64,000 bases of DNA. Origin: Trebouxia sp. TZW2008. Lineage: Eukaryota; Chlorophyta; Trebouxiophyceae; Trebouxiales; Trebouxiaceae. Numbering within the stretch: position 1 is the first letter of the stretch; every line of letters begins with the position of its first letter. Below the pieces are notes generated by a model. The model worked only from the letters and a program-made list of their open reading frames with translations, had not been told where the DNA came from and did no database searches. The stretch is taken from positions 124,001-188,000 of the forward strand of contig BDIU01000280.1 in assembly GCA_002118135.1 (NCBI GenBank), given 5' to 3'. This document shows, piece by piece, positions 21,601-34,116 of the stretch. The position numbers and the translations under genes were made by a program.

Positions 21601-23767
21601 CTCATGACTCCTGAGGGCACTGAGGGCACAAGCTATCATCATGCTGGCACTGCGGTTGCTCTCCTGCATGCACCAGACCTGCCTCATGAACATTCTGGAC
21701 AGTCTGTGTGTGCTCTGCCGCTTTGGACCCTTGGTGAACAGCTTGGCTTTCAGTTTTATGCTTGGCTATACAGCATATACACATGAACAGAGAGCAACTG
21801 CAAGTGGCTGGAAAAAGCGGAGGCACCAAGCTTGATTGGACAGAAAAGATTCTGCATATCATCGATAAAAAGCAGGAAGGGCCAAGATGCAGACCTTGGA
21901 CACTGGCGTCCAATTTTTTCTGATCCAGGGCCTGTTTCAGTAGCTGTGGCACGACGCCTTCAATGAACAGCTTGGCCTCAGTCTTGTGCCTGGCTGTGGA
22001 CAACAGGTGGGCATAGGGTGCCAAAACAAAAGCCAGGACCCACACCAGCTTAGCTTTGTTCCTGTGATCAGCACCAGCATTGTCAGCGCAAGCAGCTGCG
22101 GCATGACAGAGGGCTTGGCTTCGGTGTTGTGGTTGACTGTGGACAAGCCCAGTCACAGACACTCACAGACACACAGACTGACACAGACACACACTCTCTT
22201 TTACACACACTGACACTGCAAGGAACTTACCCATCACACAGTGCTGCAGTTGTTGCAAGGGTAAGAGTAAGTTCATATTGTGCAGCAAGGCAGCCAAGAT
22301 GATCCCTACCAATCGTGCAGCGCTGCTGGTGCTAGTGAGACAAGAATGGTCGCATGAAGACTTCCAAACTGTAAACTGTTACAAGCTCGTTGTGCAGCGC
22401 TGAGTTCAGAACATGATGGAACTCACTCAGCATGCAATGCTGCTGGAGCTGCCGAGGCCAGAGTGGTCACAGGCCACCACTCATGTTGCACACTGATGGT
22501 CACAACAGAAAAAGCGAACTCGCTCAGAGTCCAGTGCTGCTGGTATTGCTGATGTGAGGGTGAGGCTTGCACTTGGCGCGTCCAACGGTGCAAAGCTGTT
22601 GCAGAACATGCTTCTCATTGGTCAAGACAGCCTGGACGTGCTTACTCATCATGCAGTGCTGCTGGAAGTGATGAGGCAAGGGTGAGAACCGCCACGACCT
22701 CACTGTTCATGTGTACTGGAGCTGAGGCAATGCTGACCGCACCGTCTGCTTGCATCTCACCCCAGTCTGCAAAGTGAGGGCCCGCCTGCATTGGAAACAG
22801 CACGTGTCAATGCTGCCAGAACACAGGGGAATAGTCACAACCACAGTCACAGCTGAGGGCAGGGTGAGAACTGTAAGTGCCTCACTGCTCATGTGCACTG
22901 GGGCTGAGCCAATGCTGACTGCGCCGTCTGCTTGCATCTCACCCCAGTCTGCAAAGTGAGGGCCCGCCTACGTTCAGAACAGTGTAGTCTTCAGCTGCCA
23001 GCACACGACGGAAACACCTCTACTCAGCTTCTGTTTTTGGGGTTGATCTGCGTCTTTTCAAAACGTGTTTATGCAGCCAACTGATCACCAATCATCAGGC
23101 AGCTCATAGAGTTGTCCCTGGCATGCTGACATGGCAGAGGGTATTCTTGTTTGCACTGGAATCATCTTCCTCATTGGGCACAGGTCAGACTGTTCTTTCT
23201 GACGGCTGATGTTGCATGGCTAGATGGCAAGGCTGCTTGTATGCAGCATACATTGTCAGCGTGTGCAAACATGAAATAGGGATGGAGCCTGCAGACATGC
23301 AATTATGCACCGCCCTAACCTGTTCTGGTCTGTATGCTGGCATGCACACATCAAAGCTGCATAATGATGAAGCAAGTTCAAACGGCAAGGCTGTTGCTTC
23401 ATGGTACATTCATGCCTGACCAGTCAGAGAGCCTGACTCTTCCTCACAGTCACACCACTACAAATGGTGGTTTCACAGTCCTGTAACAGGAAGCGTATGG
23501 CAGGGTTATCAATTCATGATCAACAGTGGACAGCAATGTAAAACATACAAAAGAGGACTTCTAGGAAAAAGGGCAACTTGTTGAGATGGTAGAATAAACG
23601 GTCGGGATGTACCTGAAGGTAGTCTGGCGTGGCGATGCAGTCTGCATAGTTGCGGGCAATGTGCGCAGCAACAGTGCAGGAAGCTGGGTAGGAAGGTACA
23701 GGGTGCCTCACTTCCACACCCCTCTCTTTTGTGATCCTGAGGCTCTTACAGGTGCGCCAGTCCAACA
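18623..23767 (-). CDS. Multi-pass membrane protein of unknown family
   Basis: The firm part is three phase-linked 3' exons: 20680-20443 (DLDLGDFFFNLVSMCIVYAH, LIAAVDIVLLAMRWLWCEQ), 20146-19990 (MYRLLVLPFANTWMSW, ALLWGFFLLTALCFYLGLK) and 18871-18623 (VRFFWHVPLQLASIVLVAGG, then LVTALQMLMGLAIPSFLTFL). Together they hold about five hydrophobic helices. Likely upstream exons are 23767-23613 (LDWRTCKSLRITKERG, ending YLQ), one near 22960-22880 (GPHFADWGEMQADGAVSI), 22061-21895 (KLVWVLAFVLAPYAHLL, then TEAKLFIEGVVPQLLKQAL) and one near 21700-21600 (MRQVWCMQESNRSASMMIA). Joins among these upstream pieces are unproven, and more than one gene is possible. Nearly every exon has extra copies nearby. I do not recognise the family. 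Confidence 0.5.
18735..19345 (-). repeat. Tandem array of the last exon of the membrane-protein gene
   Basis: About four units of roughly 156 bp. Each has the start VRFFWHVPPQLASIVLAAGG or a variant after TTTTTGCCTGATTTTCATGCAG-like acceptor sequence, in whole or part. The unit at 18871 continues into the terminal exon. Acceptors near 19028 and 19184 are preserved or partly changed; the most distant unit (near 19335) is more diverged. Confidence 0.7.
19640..19945 (-). repeat. Two copies of the preceding membrane-protein exon
   Basis: Sequences near 19945-19840 and 19700-19600 repeat exon 20146-19990 (WQPTSALLW, then LLTALCF-like) and still end in CTCAAG/GTAT-type donors. They are shorter, one has lost internal codons, and one reads through a stop. 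The intact exon is the one used in the model. Confidence 0.65.
21190..21705 (-). repeat. Three copies of an ASMMIACAL-type exon
   Basis: Near 21705-21600, 21500-21385 and 21300-21190 the minus strand repeats CAGGAG(A/G)(G/C)(C/A)AACA-like sequence followed by GCCAGCATGATGATAGCTTG-like sequence. The lowest copy reads NKNASMMIACALNANRRLAE openly after a clean acceptor. Which copy is used cannot be decided by eye. Confidence 0.6.
22300..22985 (-). repeat. Degenerate repeats including two copies of a GPHFADWGE exon
   Basis: Two copies of about 100 bp (22717-22820 and 22880-22985) both encode GPHFADWGEMQADGAVSI on the minus strand. Further right to left, phrases GCAGTGCTGCTGG recur near 22318, 22435, 22530 and 22655 at about 100-bp spacing, looking like older decayed units. 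Confidence 0.55.
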
Positions 23768-24352
23768 CTGCGGCAGCATGGTTTGCCAGATGAAGGCTAG
23801 ACGCACTGCAAGATGTATGTGCTGCGCATGGAGTAGTCACATGGTTGTGAACCCCTGGTGGAGCAAAAAGATGTTTCGGCCTTGTCTATCAAGATTCATC
23901 TGCTATGCAACCACGTCGCCGTAAAGTGAGCAGTGCTGCATACAATCGTGCGATGATACATAAGGCCTGTGTTTGATGACTTTTTGCAGCTGACGCACCC
24001 GGATCGTGAAGACTACATCGCAGATAACGCCTCAGCCTGATACATGCAAAAGCATTGCTTCAGCACTTCCAAACAGGTCAACGGTCAGATTGGGCCCAAC
24101 AGTGCATACATGAGTGGTTTCAACAGCATAGCCACTGAAAGGTGCATCACAGCCAACAGTAACAGTAATAAGACAGGTCTAAGCTGTGTCCAACAGTGCA
24201 AGCAATAATCCAGGTCAAAATGGTGCAATGAAAAATTAAGCTGTTGCCGATGAGGAAATTTTGCATTAGGTATGTGATTGATGGTCCGCAAATCAGCAAC
24301 TTGCATCACAGCTGATCAACATAGGTGGAGATGGCCTGCAATGCAGTGACCA

Positions 24353-25441
24353 TCAACATGCCGCTTCAGTGAGTTTATATCTCATTCCCAAAAGAGTTGA
24401 AGGTTGTGCAGCAGACAGGCGCACTGTAGCCAACAGTAAGTGCAGTTTGCACCTGTTGTGTCGTTCATGGTCTGCAGATCAGCATATGGCCATGTGAGCA
24501 GCTCAGGGTCCACAGCCACTGCTGCTTTCTTGCTGCCAGCGTTCTTGCCAGCTTTCACACCCCCCATGAACTGCTGCCAGTCCAACCGAGAAGGCCCTAT
24601 TGGCAATGGAGCTGCAGGCTGGCCTTTTGCAGGAGTCTTGTGTCCTGCTGCTCCTGCTGTAGCGTTTGGAACAGGTGCAGCATGCAATGGCTGTTTTGCA
24701 CCAGGCAACAGCATCACACTGCATGACAGCAGCAGAAGATCGTCAGTGACTCTGACCTCAGCAGGAACAGATGATCAGTTCAGATGTGAACACTGTGCTG
24801 CAGGTGAGAGAGGGCCTGTTTTGAGTGGATTGTAATGAACACCTGATGTGAGTCAGGTCTGGCACAAGCTCTGTGACATGTTCAGCGAAGAGCTTGAACA
24901 TGTCTCCCTGCTGTCCAGCTTGAGACATCCTCATTACAAGCTGACCAATTTCCTCCATGCTGGACACGTCTGGCAGAACATCTTCAACAGACTTATGCGC
25001 AAGTCTGCCGGTTGCACGCTGATCCCCTGACACACCCTGCAGCCAGCAGCTTCGTCAGTTTGAATAGTCGACTGCCTGTGAGTAGCTTGAAACAACGCTG
25101 TCAGGGGTGACGGAACAATGTGCGCTGCATAAGAGTGTACCTCTTGTGCGTGCATAGCCTCGGGCAGCGCTACCATGCTCGCTGACGCCGTGTGATCTGA
25201 ACTTGTGTGTCAGCTGCGATAGACAACTTTCGACGGAACGAAGCGCATTTGCTGCACCTGTGACAAGTTCCAAAGCTTGCGAGCCTGACGCGCGTGCACG
25301 GCCTGCTAGGGCACCTGCCTTCGCATTGTTCGCACGTACAAGTAGCAATGTGCAGTCAGAAGGGCAGCACGTGACTCTGTAGCTACTGTCGAACAGCAGC
25401 AACTGGACTTGATTGTCTTGACCGCTCAAACAAGATGGCAA
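24353..25441 (-). CDS. Unknown protein with Ala/Pro-rich middle
   Basis: Four exons join in phase: about 25441-25141, about 25030-24843, 24718-24453 and 24423-24353. The second encodes HKSVEDVLPDVSSMEEIGQL and a helix-rich stretch ending VTELVPDLTH. The third is GPSRLDWQQFMGG and VDPELLTWPYADLQTMND within Ala/Pro/Lys-rich sequence. The last ends GMRYKLTEAAC. The first exon (VQLLLFDSSYRVTCCPSDC, then a helical LELVTGAANALRSVE) has no ATG before an upstream stop, so the true 5' end lies in another exon or is misread. I do not recognise the family. Confidence 0.5.
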
Positions 25442-25456
25442 GTTTGGTATGCGTCA

Positions 25457-26090
25457 AAATCAGACTCATTTTGGTGCAAAGCCCACGTTGTGCTTCCAGC
25501 CTCAGTCTTCACTTGTTTCAGACATCAGCATGACATTGTCTGACTTGCAAATAAGCTGTGTGCATTGTAGACGTGCGATCGCTCGTCGTAGCTACAAGGC
25601 AGACTCACGGTGCAATGGACAAAAGTCCAAATCGCAACATAAAAAAGGTTGCTTAAACTACGAACTTTGCTTTCAAAACCCGAAATCATCAAAATCGAAT
25701 TGATCTGAACAAGCTGCTAATGTACAATCAGTGAAGTACAGGTCAACAAAACCTGAGCAGAAGCCCTGAGCTTGACTAAATGTGCTGCGGCAGATGTTTG
25801 CAGCAACATCTGCCAAAGTGAGCTTGGCGCTATGATGCAGCATCCATAAGCACATGCTGCCAGGCATGACTAGGGGTGAAAGTGCTCATAGTGTCTAAAC
25901 AATACACGTCAAAATGGTTTTGTTCAAAATGCCCACCTGATGCTGACTGCATGGTGCATAGCAGCATTCAGCAAGTACCGCTAATCCGCTACCGCTAATC
26001 AAAGACACCATTGAGTGTCCAAAGTAAGGCTGCACAACGGTGAAGATGATATATCTGCGGAGAGATTCCAGCAGCTTTGTGGCCAGTGCT
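25457..26090. other. Intergenic
   Basis: No supported gene on either strand. It lies between the 5' side of the unknown gene and the stop of the ABCF5 homologue. Confidence 0.4.
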
Positions 26091-29000
26091 TCAATTCCAC
26101 CTGCCTTTGTTTTTGCCTGCACTTTTGGCAGAGCCAGCATTGTTGAAGGCCTTGGCTTTCTCTTTCTTTGCTCGCAGCTTATCCGCCTTTGACATCTGCA
26201 GCACAGCAGCGCAGTGATTGCAACATCGGCTGAAGACGGATACGACACAACAACAGAGTGGTCACGACTGATTGACGGCATATGCTGCAGAGCCTTGCTT
26301 ACACAATCGATAAAAGTCAGGTGCCCAGCATACATGCAACAAAATGGAAGCAACGCTGCCATCAACCTCAGAAGCAAGCTGCGACTTGCTGCATCTGTGA
26401 TGCACAAGCCACTTCATTCAGCTAAGCTTCAGTGCCTTCAGTTGCACTGAGGTCACAGACCAGTCAATCACACGAAGGTCCATGCCCGCAAGTGCCATTG
26501 TGAAAGCCTGTGTGAGCAGGAATGGCCCCAGCAGTCATGCACAAATGGGTACCTTGCTCTTGGACTTGGTGTTGTCCTGCTCAATGACCTTCTTGCGCTG
26601 CTCCTTGTCCTCCATGATCTTGGCCTCCTGCTTGTTTTCACTCATGAAGCGGGCGTACCCACCCTTGGTGTCCTTGAGCTTCCTTTCAGCGACCTGTACT
26701 CAATTGCAGTTCATGTCAGAAATGAGCAAAAGCTTGTTCTTGATCATGAGGCAGGCATATCCACCCTTGGTGTCCTTCAGCTTCCTGTCGGCTACATACA
26801 GCGATACGCAAGTGATAACAGAAGCGTACATTCACATGTAGTTGATGTCAGCAACCTGCAATAACACGGTGTTATCTCGACTTCCTACAGTCTCAAGTTG
26901 TCAATACTTGCAGCCTGCAGTCATATGAGGGTTGTGTATCTTCAAGCGAGCAGTAGCATGGAGCTGAGCAGTTGCCATGCAGGTCAGCATGCCTACAACA
27001 AATCAGCAACCACTTGAGATGTACAGACTCAGCATCTCAACTTTGATAGCTACGCTTCCTCATGAAGTCGTGTGTCCAAAACTCATACCTGTGCAACCCA
27101 CATCTTTACAGCAAGCAAAAGATTTTTGAGCCATAGGTCAGCCGAAAAGAAGTTGCACACATGTTGGCCGCAACCAATCTCACCAGGAGAAGTTCAGTGA
27201 CTATGTTGCACAGGCACTGCCTCATGCAAGATGCATCAATGCAAAGAGTGTTGCGTGCTCCACAGCACACTTGAGGGTGTCAACAGCCTGCCAGCCGTCA
27301 CAACACTGCTTGCTCATGCACTAAGAACTGTTGTGCTCCAGGCAGACACAAGCAGCCACACACACCTGAACAACTCTGGTTGCAATCTTATGCAAGACGA
27401 TGCCATTGCACCAAGCACTTTTGCACAGAAGAAATACAACAGCAGCTCATCTCACCTGGACAACCCTAGTTGCAATCTTGCGCAAAAAATAACGGTCATG
27501 AGACACAGCAATGACAGCCCCCTCAAACTTCATGAGCGCCTCTTCCAGCATCTCTTTGGATGGGATGTCCAGGTGATTGGTTGGCTCATCTAGTACTAGC
27601 AATGTGCCCTTTGTGAGCATGAACTTTGCTAGCGCCAGACGGGCTTTCTCACCACCACTCAACACATCAACCTGGAAGCACGCATCAGTTTGAGATGTGA
27701 ACTTGAAAGAGCAAGCTGTTAAAGTAGTTGATTGGCTCTCCCAGGGCTAGCAAAGAGCCCTCTGTAAGCATAACTTTTGCTGACGCCAACCTGGCTTTCT
27801 TTCCACCAGTCAAGACATCAACTTGAACGGATGAAGCATTTCAAGAAATGAGGGGAGACCCAATTCAAGACATCAAGTCAAGTGGACATGTCAAATTGAA
27901 ACATCACCCCAGATGGGCAAATAAGCAGCAGTGCTGTCAGGCATGAAAGGTCCATTCAGGACAACAAGTCAAGACATTTGAAATGAGACATCACCCCTGA
28001 TGGACAAAAGAACAGCAGGACCATCGGGCGTGAAATGATGTGCTTGCTGCAAGGTAATATCTCAAGGCAACAGCAAGTAAGCTAGGTAACAGTCAACGGG
28101 TGAATGCCAAATGGCAAATGCTGCACAGAATACATCATCTTGTGGATTTGTATAACAGGGAGAAAGCATTCAGATCGTGCAAGCACAAACAGCATTATCG
28201 TACAGTCGTGCTGCTCTACATCACATTCACTATTGAATTTGACAGCAACATAGCAATCATGACATGATTCCGCATGTGCCATCTGTTGATCATGTCATGG
28301 CAAGCGTTTTGCTGCCGACTTACAAAGAACAGGGCAAGAGACATGAAGTGAGCCTGTGTTGCAAGACATTAGCTTGTATGAAGCGCAATACACATACAGC
28401 CTCAGATTTCCTCAACTCACTAGCTGAGGCATACCTCTGCGTGCAGGATACATCACATGACAACAACAAGCAAGATACACAACACAGCTGCAACGCTTGC
28501 CTTTTTGTCCACAGCCTTGCCGCTGAACATCATTCTGCCAAGCAAAGCCTTGACATCATTCAAGGCTGCATCTGGCGCCGCTTTGATCATCGTGTTCAGC
28601 ACGCTTTGCTTTTGGTCCAAAGCATCTGCCTGGTTTTGCGCATAGTAGGCTGGCACAATGTTGTAGGGTCCTAGCTCTACGTTACCCTTGACAGGCTTTT
28701 CCTGACCCATTATCAGCCGTAGCAAGGTGCTCTTGCCACAACCGTTTGGACCTGCAATCATACAGTCAGATTCAGCATGCGCTTCAGGGCCCTCTGGTAT
28801 ACTCAGCTGTGTTTGCCGCTTATGGTATGACAATGAGTAAATGTTGTAATGCCCATATGCCCCAGACGAGCCTGCTTGAAACAGAGGGGAAGGGCGCCAG
28901 GGGGGGGCCCTGGGGAGCGCGGTGGCAATGACAGTGCTCAAAATATAAATCTGGCAAGCCATGCACTGCATGCAACAGCTGAGTCTTCTGCGCAAACCCC

Positions 29001-32000
29001 CGCATACTTTGAGCTACCTCTCCTGAGATCTCTGTTTATTGCGCTGCTGCTGAAGAAACTGCAACAGGGCAACAGGTTGCTCGGCTGACTAAGTGTTGCA
29101 GGGCTTGTCAGGACATGCGAAGGCCGCTGCAGCAGTGAGACAACAAAAATACAAGACACAATTGCGTGCAAAATCTTTTGAAGATGCAAGACACCACAAA
29201 CAGGAAGAGCTGGTTGACTTCTCACCATAAACATGAAGACTTCCCAAATCACAGCTGGACAACCCAGAGAGGAAAGGCTTACCCATGAGTGCAACTCTCT
29301 CACACTTCTCCATCTTGAAGTCAGTGTCTTTGAACAGGGTGCTGCCCTGGTAGCCATGAGTCAAGTTCTCAACTGTCAGCACTTCTTGACCCATCCTCTC
29401 CACAGGAGGAAATCTGCATGAGCACAGATGCACAAGTTGAGAAAGGGCAGGAATTAGGCTTGAGTCATGCAAGTTGATTGAATCAAGATGATAGTCTCAT
29501 GTTATTGCAGAAGTGCTGGCTGTGAAGTAATACAGGTACGCAGAGTGTGCTTTCTCACTACAAAGAGCTGCAGCATCACATTGCTCCTGTGCACTGTGCA
29601 ACTACAATGCATGCAACACCACATTGAGTCCAGTTTGCTTGCTGGGCACAGCGTACTCACGCAAAGGTACGCTTCCTGACAACAAAGGGCTTCTCCACCA
29701 TAGTGCCCTCAGATTTGATCTTCTCCAGGGCCTTTTCAGCAGCCGCTGCCCTTCCTGACTGAGCACCACCAGACAGCCGATGTACCATGTCAGTCTGCAA
29801 AACGCATTATTTCGTAAGGCTTGTGGCTGCATTCGTCACAACATGTTTGTTGTGTGATGATGTAACACATCACTGGTGCTGTCACTGATGATCACTGTGG
29901 CAGTCCTGTCAGGGTTTCAAACACCCATGAACTGCAGCTGCTTGCCATCTGCACAACTCCCAACTGTCTAGTATGCTCGTGCAAAACTACATGCCTTTTG
30001 CAATCAGCACATACGCAGACCATGCTGAAGCTTCAGATATGTCACAGCATTGCTGATACTTTTGACTGATAGCATTGTTGCAGCAAGTTCCTGTAGCTAT
30101 AGCTTGGTCTCCTAGTGTGCTCAGTGTAGCAGACAAATGTGTGTGCATGGGAGCAACACTGGCAACCCTGCTGATTGTTCTGTGGTCTCTGTTGTTGCCG
30201 GACTATCTGGGCAAACCTCTTCAGCACTAATGTTATCTACTGAATTGATTGTGTGGCGATTGCTTCATGGGCTACCCTCTGCAGTGCTCATCACTCTTGT
30301 TTAACTGAGTGTTTGTTAGGTCATGTCTGTGGTGGCAAGTCTTGTGGGCAAGCCTCAACAATGCTGATCAATGTTGCTTGCGTGCTCAGCAATCGAGTAG
30401 ATGAGCGATTGAGTGGGTGCATAAGTGAGTTGGCGGGAGAGTGGGGGCTTGAACGAGCTGACTGTCTGAACCAACTGACTGATGCGTAATGCCTAATGCT
30501 GCTTTGATGAGCAAGCCTCTATAATGTGTGCAGCTCCTGCTCTGCTGACCTGTCTAGCAATCTCCTTCTGCTGCTTCTCATACGCTGTCCACTGCTGCCC
30601 AATCTTCTCTTCTTTTTGCATCACAAACTGGGTGTAATTGCCCTTGTAGGTGGTGGCCACCCCAAACTCTGTCTCCACTAGCTTGTTGCAAAGCTGATCT
30701 AGGAACTCACGATCATGGGACACTACCACCATTGGCACTTCCTGACTCCTGAGGTAGCCTGTAAAACATCATTCAGAATGTTGATGAAGCTAACAGTACA
30801 AGCAGAAATCAGTAATAATGACGCTAGTGGTACAAATGGACAGTTTGAGTGGGTGAATGAGCAACAAAACATGCACAACATTGATTGTGCTGGTGGCCTA
30901 CAGATGAGAAGTGTTGAATTCTGACCTTCAAGCCATGTGATGGCATCCAAATCCAGATGATTTGTGGGCTCATCCAGCAGCAGCAAGTCCGGCTGTGACA
31001 GAAGAATCTTTCCCAGACACATCCGCATCTGCCATCCACCACTGCAGCAAACATCATGCTACGTCAAAACTGTGTTCCGAGAGGCTGCATTGCAAGCGTA
31101 TAGAACATGCTGAGCTTGGCATGACATACATGTAGACATACTGAGTTGCAGCAGCATTTAGGAGGCAATATCCAGCCAACTTTTGTATTTTGACCCTGGC
31201 TTGACTGCCAAACAATTGAACAGCTGTCACAGCAACATTAGGAGAACAGTCGTTACCTGTAGGCAGCAACAAGCTGATCACTGTCCTCTGGTGTGAATCC
31301 TAGCTCAGGCATCATCTTGTCAATGTTGCTGTCCAGCAGACTCATGTCCAGGTCCACAGCGTTTTTGTTCAGCTCCTCCATCTCATCTAGCAGAGCAGCC
31401 ATCTTTTCCATGTCCTCGCCAACGTCCTCTAGCTCTTTCTGCAAAGATTCCTGCCGCCGCTGCAACTTGACCTATAGTTGAAATGACAGCGTCAGTCACA
31501 GTTGCAGCAAGCCAAGGCAGAATGCAAATGCCTGCTCAATGAGCAGAAGGCTGCAAGTATGCATCAAGAGCAAGCTGTCAAATTGCAAGCTGTTGGGACA
31601 GATTGCAGCAGTGTGCCTGCGCAATTCAATTTTTGCTGCTGCTGCTGCTGCTGCTGCTGTTTTGAGTTATGCAGTGGATGTATGCAAGCAATAAAGCGGA
31701 TGGTGCCAAGCATGGCAGCCGCCAAAGGCCATTCACCTGTTCACCAAAGGCTGACATGAACTCTTCCCGGACAGTATTGGTAGGTGTGACGTCAAACTCC
31801 TGAGTCAAGTAAGCTATGCGCATGTTCTCCTTAGCCTTGATGACATTGCCAGCATCCTGCTGAAGAGCGCCTGTGATGATCTGGAGCTGAGTTGTTTTGC
31901 CAGCACCGTTGACACCGACCAGCCCAACTTTCTCGCCTTTTTTGACATCCCATGTGACGTCCTTCAAAACCTGTTGGTTCTTGAAGGTAATGGAGATCTG

Positions 32001-32793
32001 CCAGGAAAATCAAACATGGTTGGCTGATGTTCAAACATGCGATGCATTGAGTTCACCTTGCGTAGAGGGCATGTTTGCAATTTCAAGGTCAAAGGTCAGG
32101 AGAAGAACCTGACAAGCAGTTCAACCAATTTGACAATGGCCAGCGTGATTTTGAATCGTGACAAGGGAAGCCAGATTGCATGGCCATGGGCTGCTGCACA
32201 GATCCATCATGTTGCAAGGTTTGCAATGCTGCAATATGGTGCCAGCATGCTGTTTTGTTGCCTGAGAAACATGAGAAACATGAGAAGCTGCAACTCACAT
32301 TTTCTAGCTTAATTCCAGAGCTGACTGTTGATGCTCCTGCTGATGCTGCATCAGCGCCTTTCTTGCCTCTTTTACCTTTGCTTGTTGGAGGACCAGAGGC
32401 CTGTAACAAAGCAGTAGCTGATCAAGCTGGTGTGAGTAGGTAAATGATGTGTGCAAGCACTGCTTTGGAGATTATGGCGCTGACGAAGGACTCACGCTTG
32501 CTGAAGCTTGCACAATGTGCTTGGGCAAGCGTTGTGTACAGTGCTGAGGCTCAAAGGAGTGCTTTGCAAGTCTGCAAATCCAGGGCACACTGTCAGTCTG
32601 GTGAAGACTTAAGGCGCAGGAGCTCATGTAATTTGCGTGTGTGTGTCATTACTGACCTAATTGTGCGAGGCAAGGACGGTTGCCTACGCTGTCCTCTAGG
32701 CAGTCTGGTTACAGAAGGTGCTACGGAGTAACTACAGCACGGTGCTCCGCTTTCAAGCATCGAGGCCATAGCTGCAGGTCCTACAGGCCGCAT
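26091..32793 (-). CDS. ABCF5: ABC-F ATPase, ABCF5-like, probably plastid
   Basis: Thirteen exons in transcript order: 32793-32657, 32571-32496, 32400-32299, 31997-31737, 31471-31257, 31041-30926, 30758-30550, 29794-29661, 29413-29283, 28751-28501, 27671-27456, 26693-26553 and 26195-26091. They join in phase to 697 aa, close to plant ABCF5. Two ABC domains: GVNGAGKTT (about 129), SGGWQMRM (about 264) and [10 protein letters not shown]; then GPNGCGKST (about 460), LSGGEKARL (about 548) and LVLDEPTNH. No membrane segments. A coiled linker ([20 protein letters not shown]) and the C-terminal KMSKADK...GRWN ending are typical of ABCF5. The leader is Ser/Arg-rich, ending VQASAS, and looks like a transit peptide; ATG at 32769 is an alternative start. 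ABC-F proteins act on ribosomes at the E site. Intron 10 uses a GC donor. Partial copies of exons 11 and 12 lie in introns. Confidence 0.9.
26757..26797 (-). repeat. Partial copy of ABCF5 exon 12 start
   Basis: Repeats [11 protein letters not shown] from exon 26693-26553 about 100 bp upstream, with a TGTAG in place of the ACAG acceptor, then diverges. Confidence 0.65.
27360..27830 (-). repeat. Decayed copies of ABCF5 exon 11
   Basis: On the upstream side, 27830-27727 repeats the first half of exon 27671-27456 but reads [23 protein letters not shown] and has lost the LDEPTNH motif. On the downstream side, 27392-27360 repeats the exon's last bases (GTTGCAATCTT on the + strand). Confidence 0.7.
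28499..28501 (-). other. GC-type splice donor of ABCF5 intron 10
   Basis: Exon 28751-28501 must end after KAVDKK because exon 27671 begins [12 protein letters not shown] in phase. The intron starts AAG/GCAAGC, the usual consensus of GC-AG introns. No in-phase GT donor gives the conserved join. Confidence 0.75.
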
Positions 32794-34116
32794 TTTCAGC
32801 TCGTTGCAAGTCTTCGTTGTCCAACGAAGTCACTCGAAAGGATGCTAAGGTTGGATGGGGCAGATGCTGCACAATGGAGTGACGCGAGCATCCATCGTTA
32901 TAGGGTTCGACTGACTATAGTTAGGGTTGCTGACATTGCGATTTGTTAGGCCAGAATATGTAGCGAACAGTGCCTCACATTCAGTCGGCAACGACAATGC
33001 GCCAAGCGAGCACGCATTGTTTGCATGAGTTGACTGTATGCCAGCGCTCGAATTTCAAAGTCTTGCCGTCAATAGAGCTCAACTGCAAGGCTTCGCCAGT
33101 GCGTTCGTTAGCGGTCTCGCTCTGCCATGCCGAGACTGCAAGAGTACAAAGCATCGCAGTGAGTGGCACGCCCGCATGCTCCCAAGACATCGCGCCGGAA
33201 GCTGTTGTCGGAGGTTGGTGCTGATCCAGCAAAGTCAGATCAAAACAAGCTAGGGTGCAAATTTCGTCGGTCCAGCAGGTATGCTAGCTCGTTCTCAAGT
33301 GAGCCACTTTGTTTGATGTTTGACCGCTGGAGTTGCGCGCTGCAAAACAGTGTTTACACTGCAGGACGACAAGCTGCAGCCCGCATGAAGTGTTGCGGCT
33401 AGAAGTATCAAAGGTCTCTGCAAGTATAGACGAAGTGCATCAGGAGCTTGCTGCAGCACAGCAATCTGGTGTAACAGCTACAGATTCCTACCTTCGTGAC
33501 ACTTTGTTAGAGCTACACAAGGAGTAGAATGAAGGAGATTCATCCATCAGGCCTGAGCTTGGTTTCCAAACCAGACGTGGCTCTGTCAGGTGTGGCTCTG
33601 TGAGGGCATCACCAGCTTGATTAAGGTGTTAGCGACCAGTCAATCATAAGAAAGCCTAAGCTGCAGCTTTTATTTCTCCAATTGCTTGCATATTATCAAT
33701 GCTGTACTGCCTTGTATACATGGAATGTGACAATTTCATCACAACCAGGCAAGCCTAGCATATGTGCCATCAGTAGAGGCTGTTGAAGAGGCTGTTGCTT
33801 GAGCTGTGCGTCAGAGCTTCATGGGCAAGCACCAGTTCAAGCATTTGCAAAGCCTCAAACCAGTACTGCAGTTGTCACTAGCTTCTGTGCACTTGCTGCT
33901 CTGTTTTTCATGCTGCACAAGGCAAATACTCCTTAGCTGGTAGGGACTGCATGAACTAGTTCATGCCTGCCACAGGTTCAGGTGTGGCAACAGTTCTATC
34001 ATTGCCATATTGCATTCCCAGTGCCATGGGTATCAGCAGTATCATTTAGGTCTTGATGCAGGTCGTCCTGAACTGTTTGTACACACATCTGTGCACAGTA
34101 CTGCCTTTCTGTATTT
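32794..34116. other. Mostly unassigned stretch
   Basis: Upstream flank of the ABCF5 gene. A helical frame near 33400-33527 (SKVSASIDEVHQELAAAQQS) looks protein-like but has no ATG or junction I can support. Confidence 0.3.
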
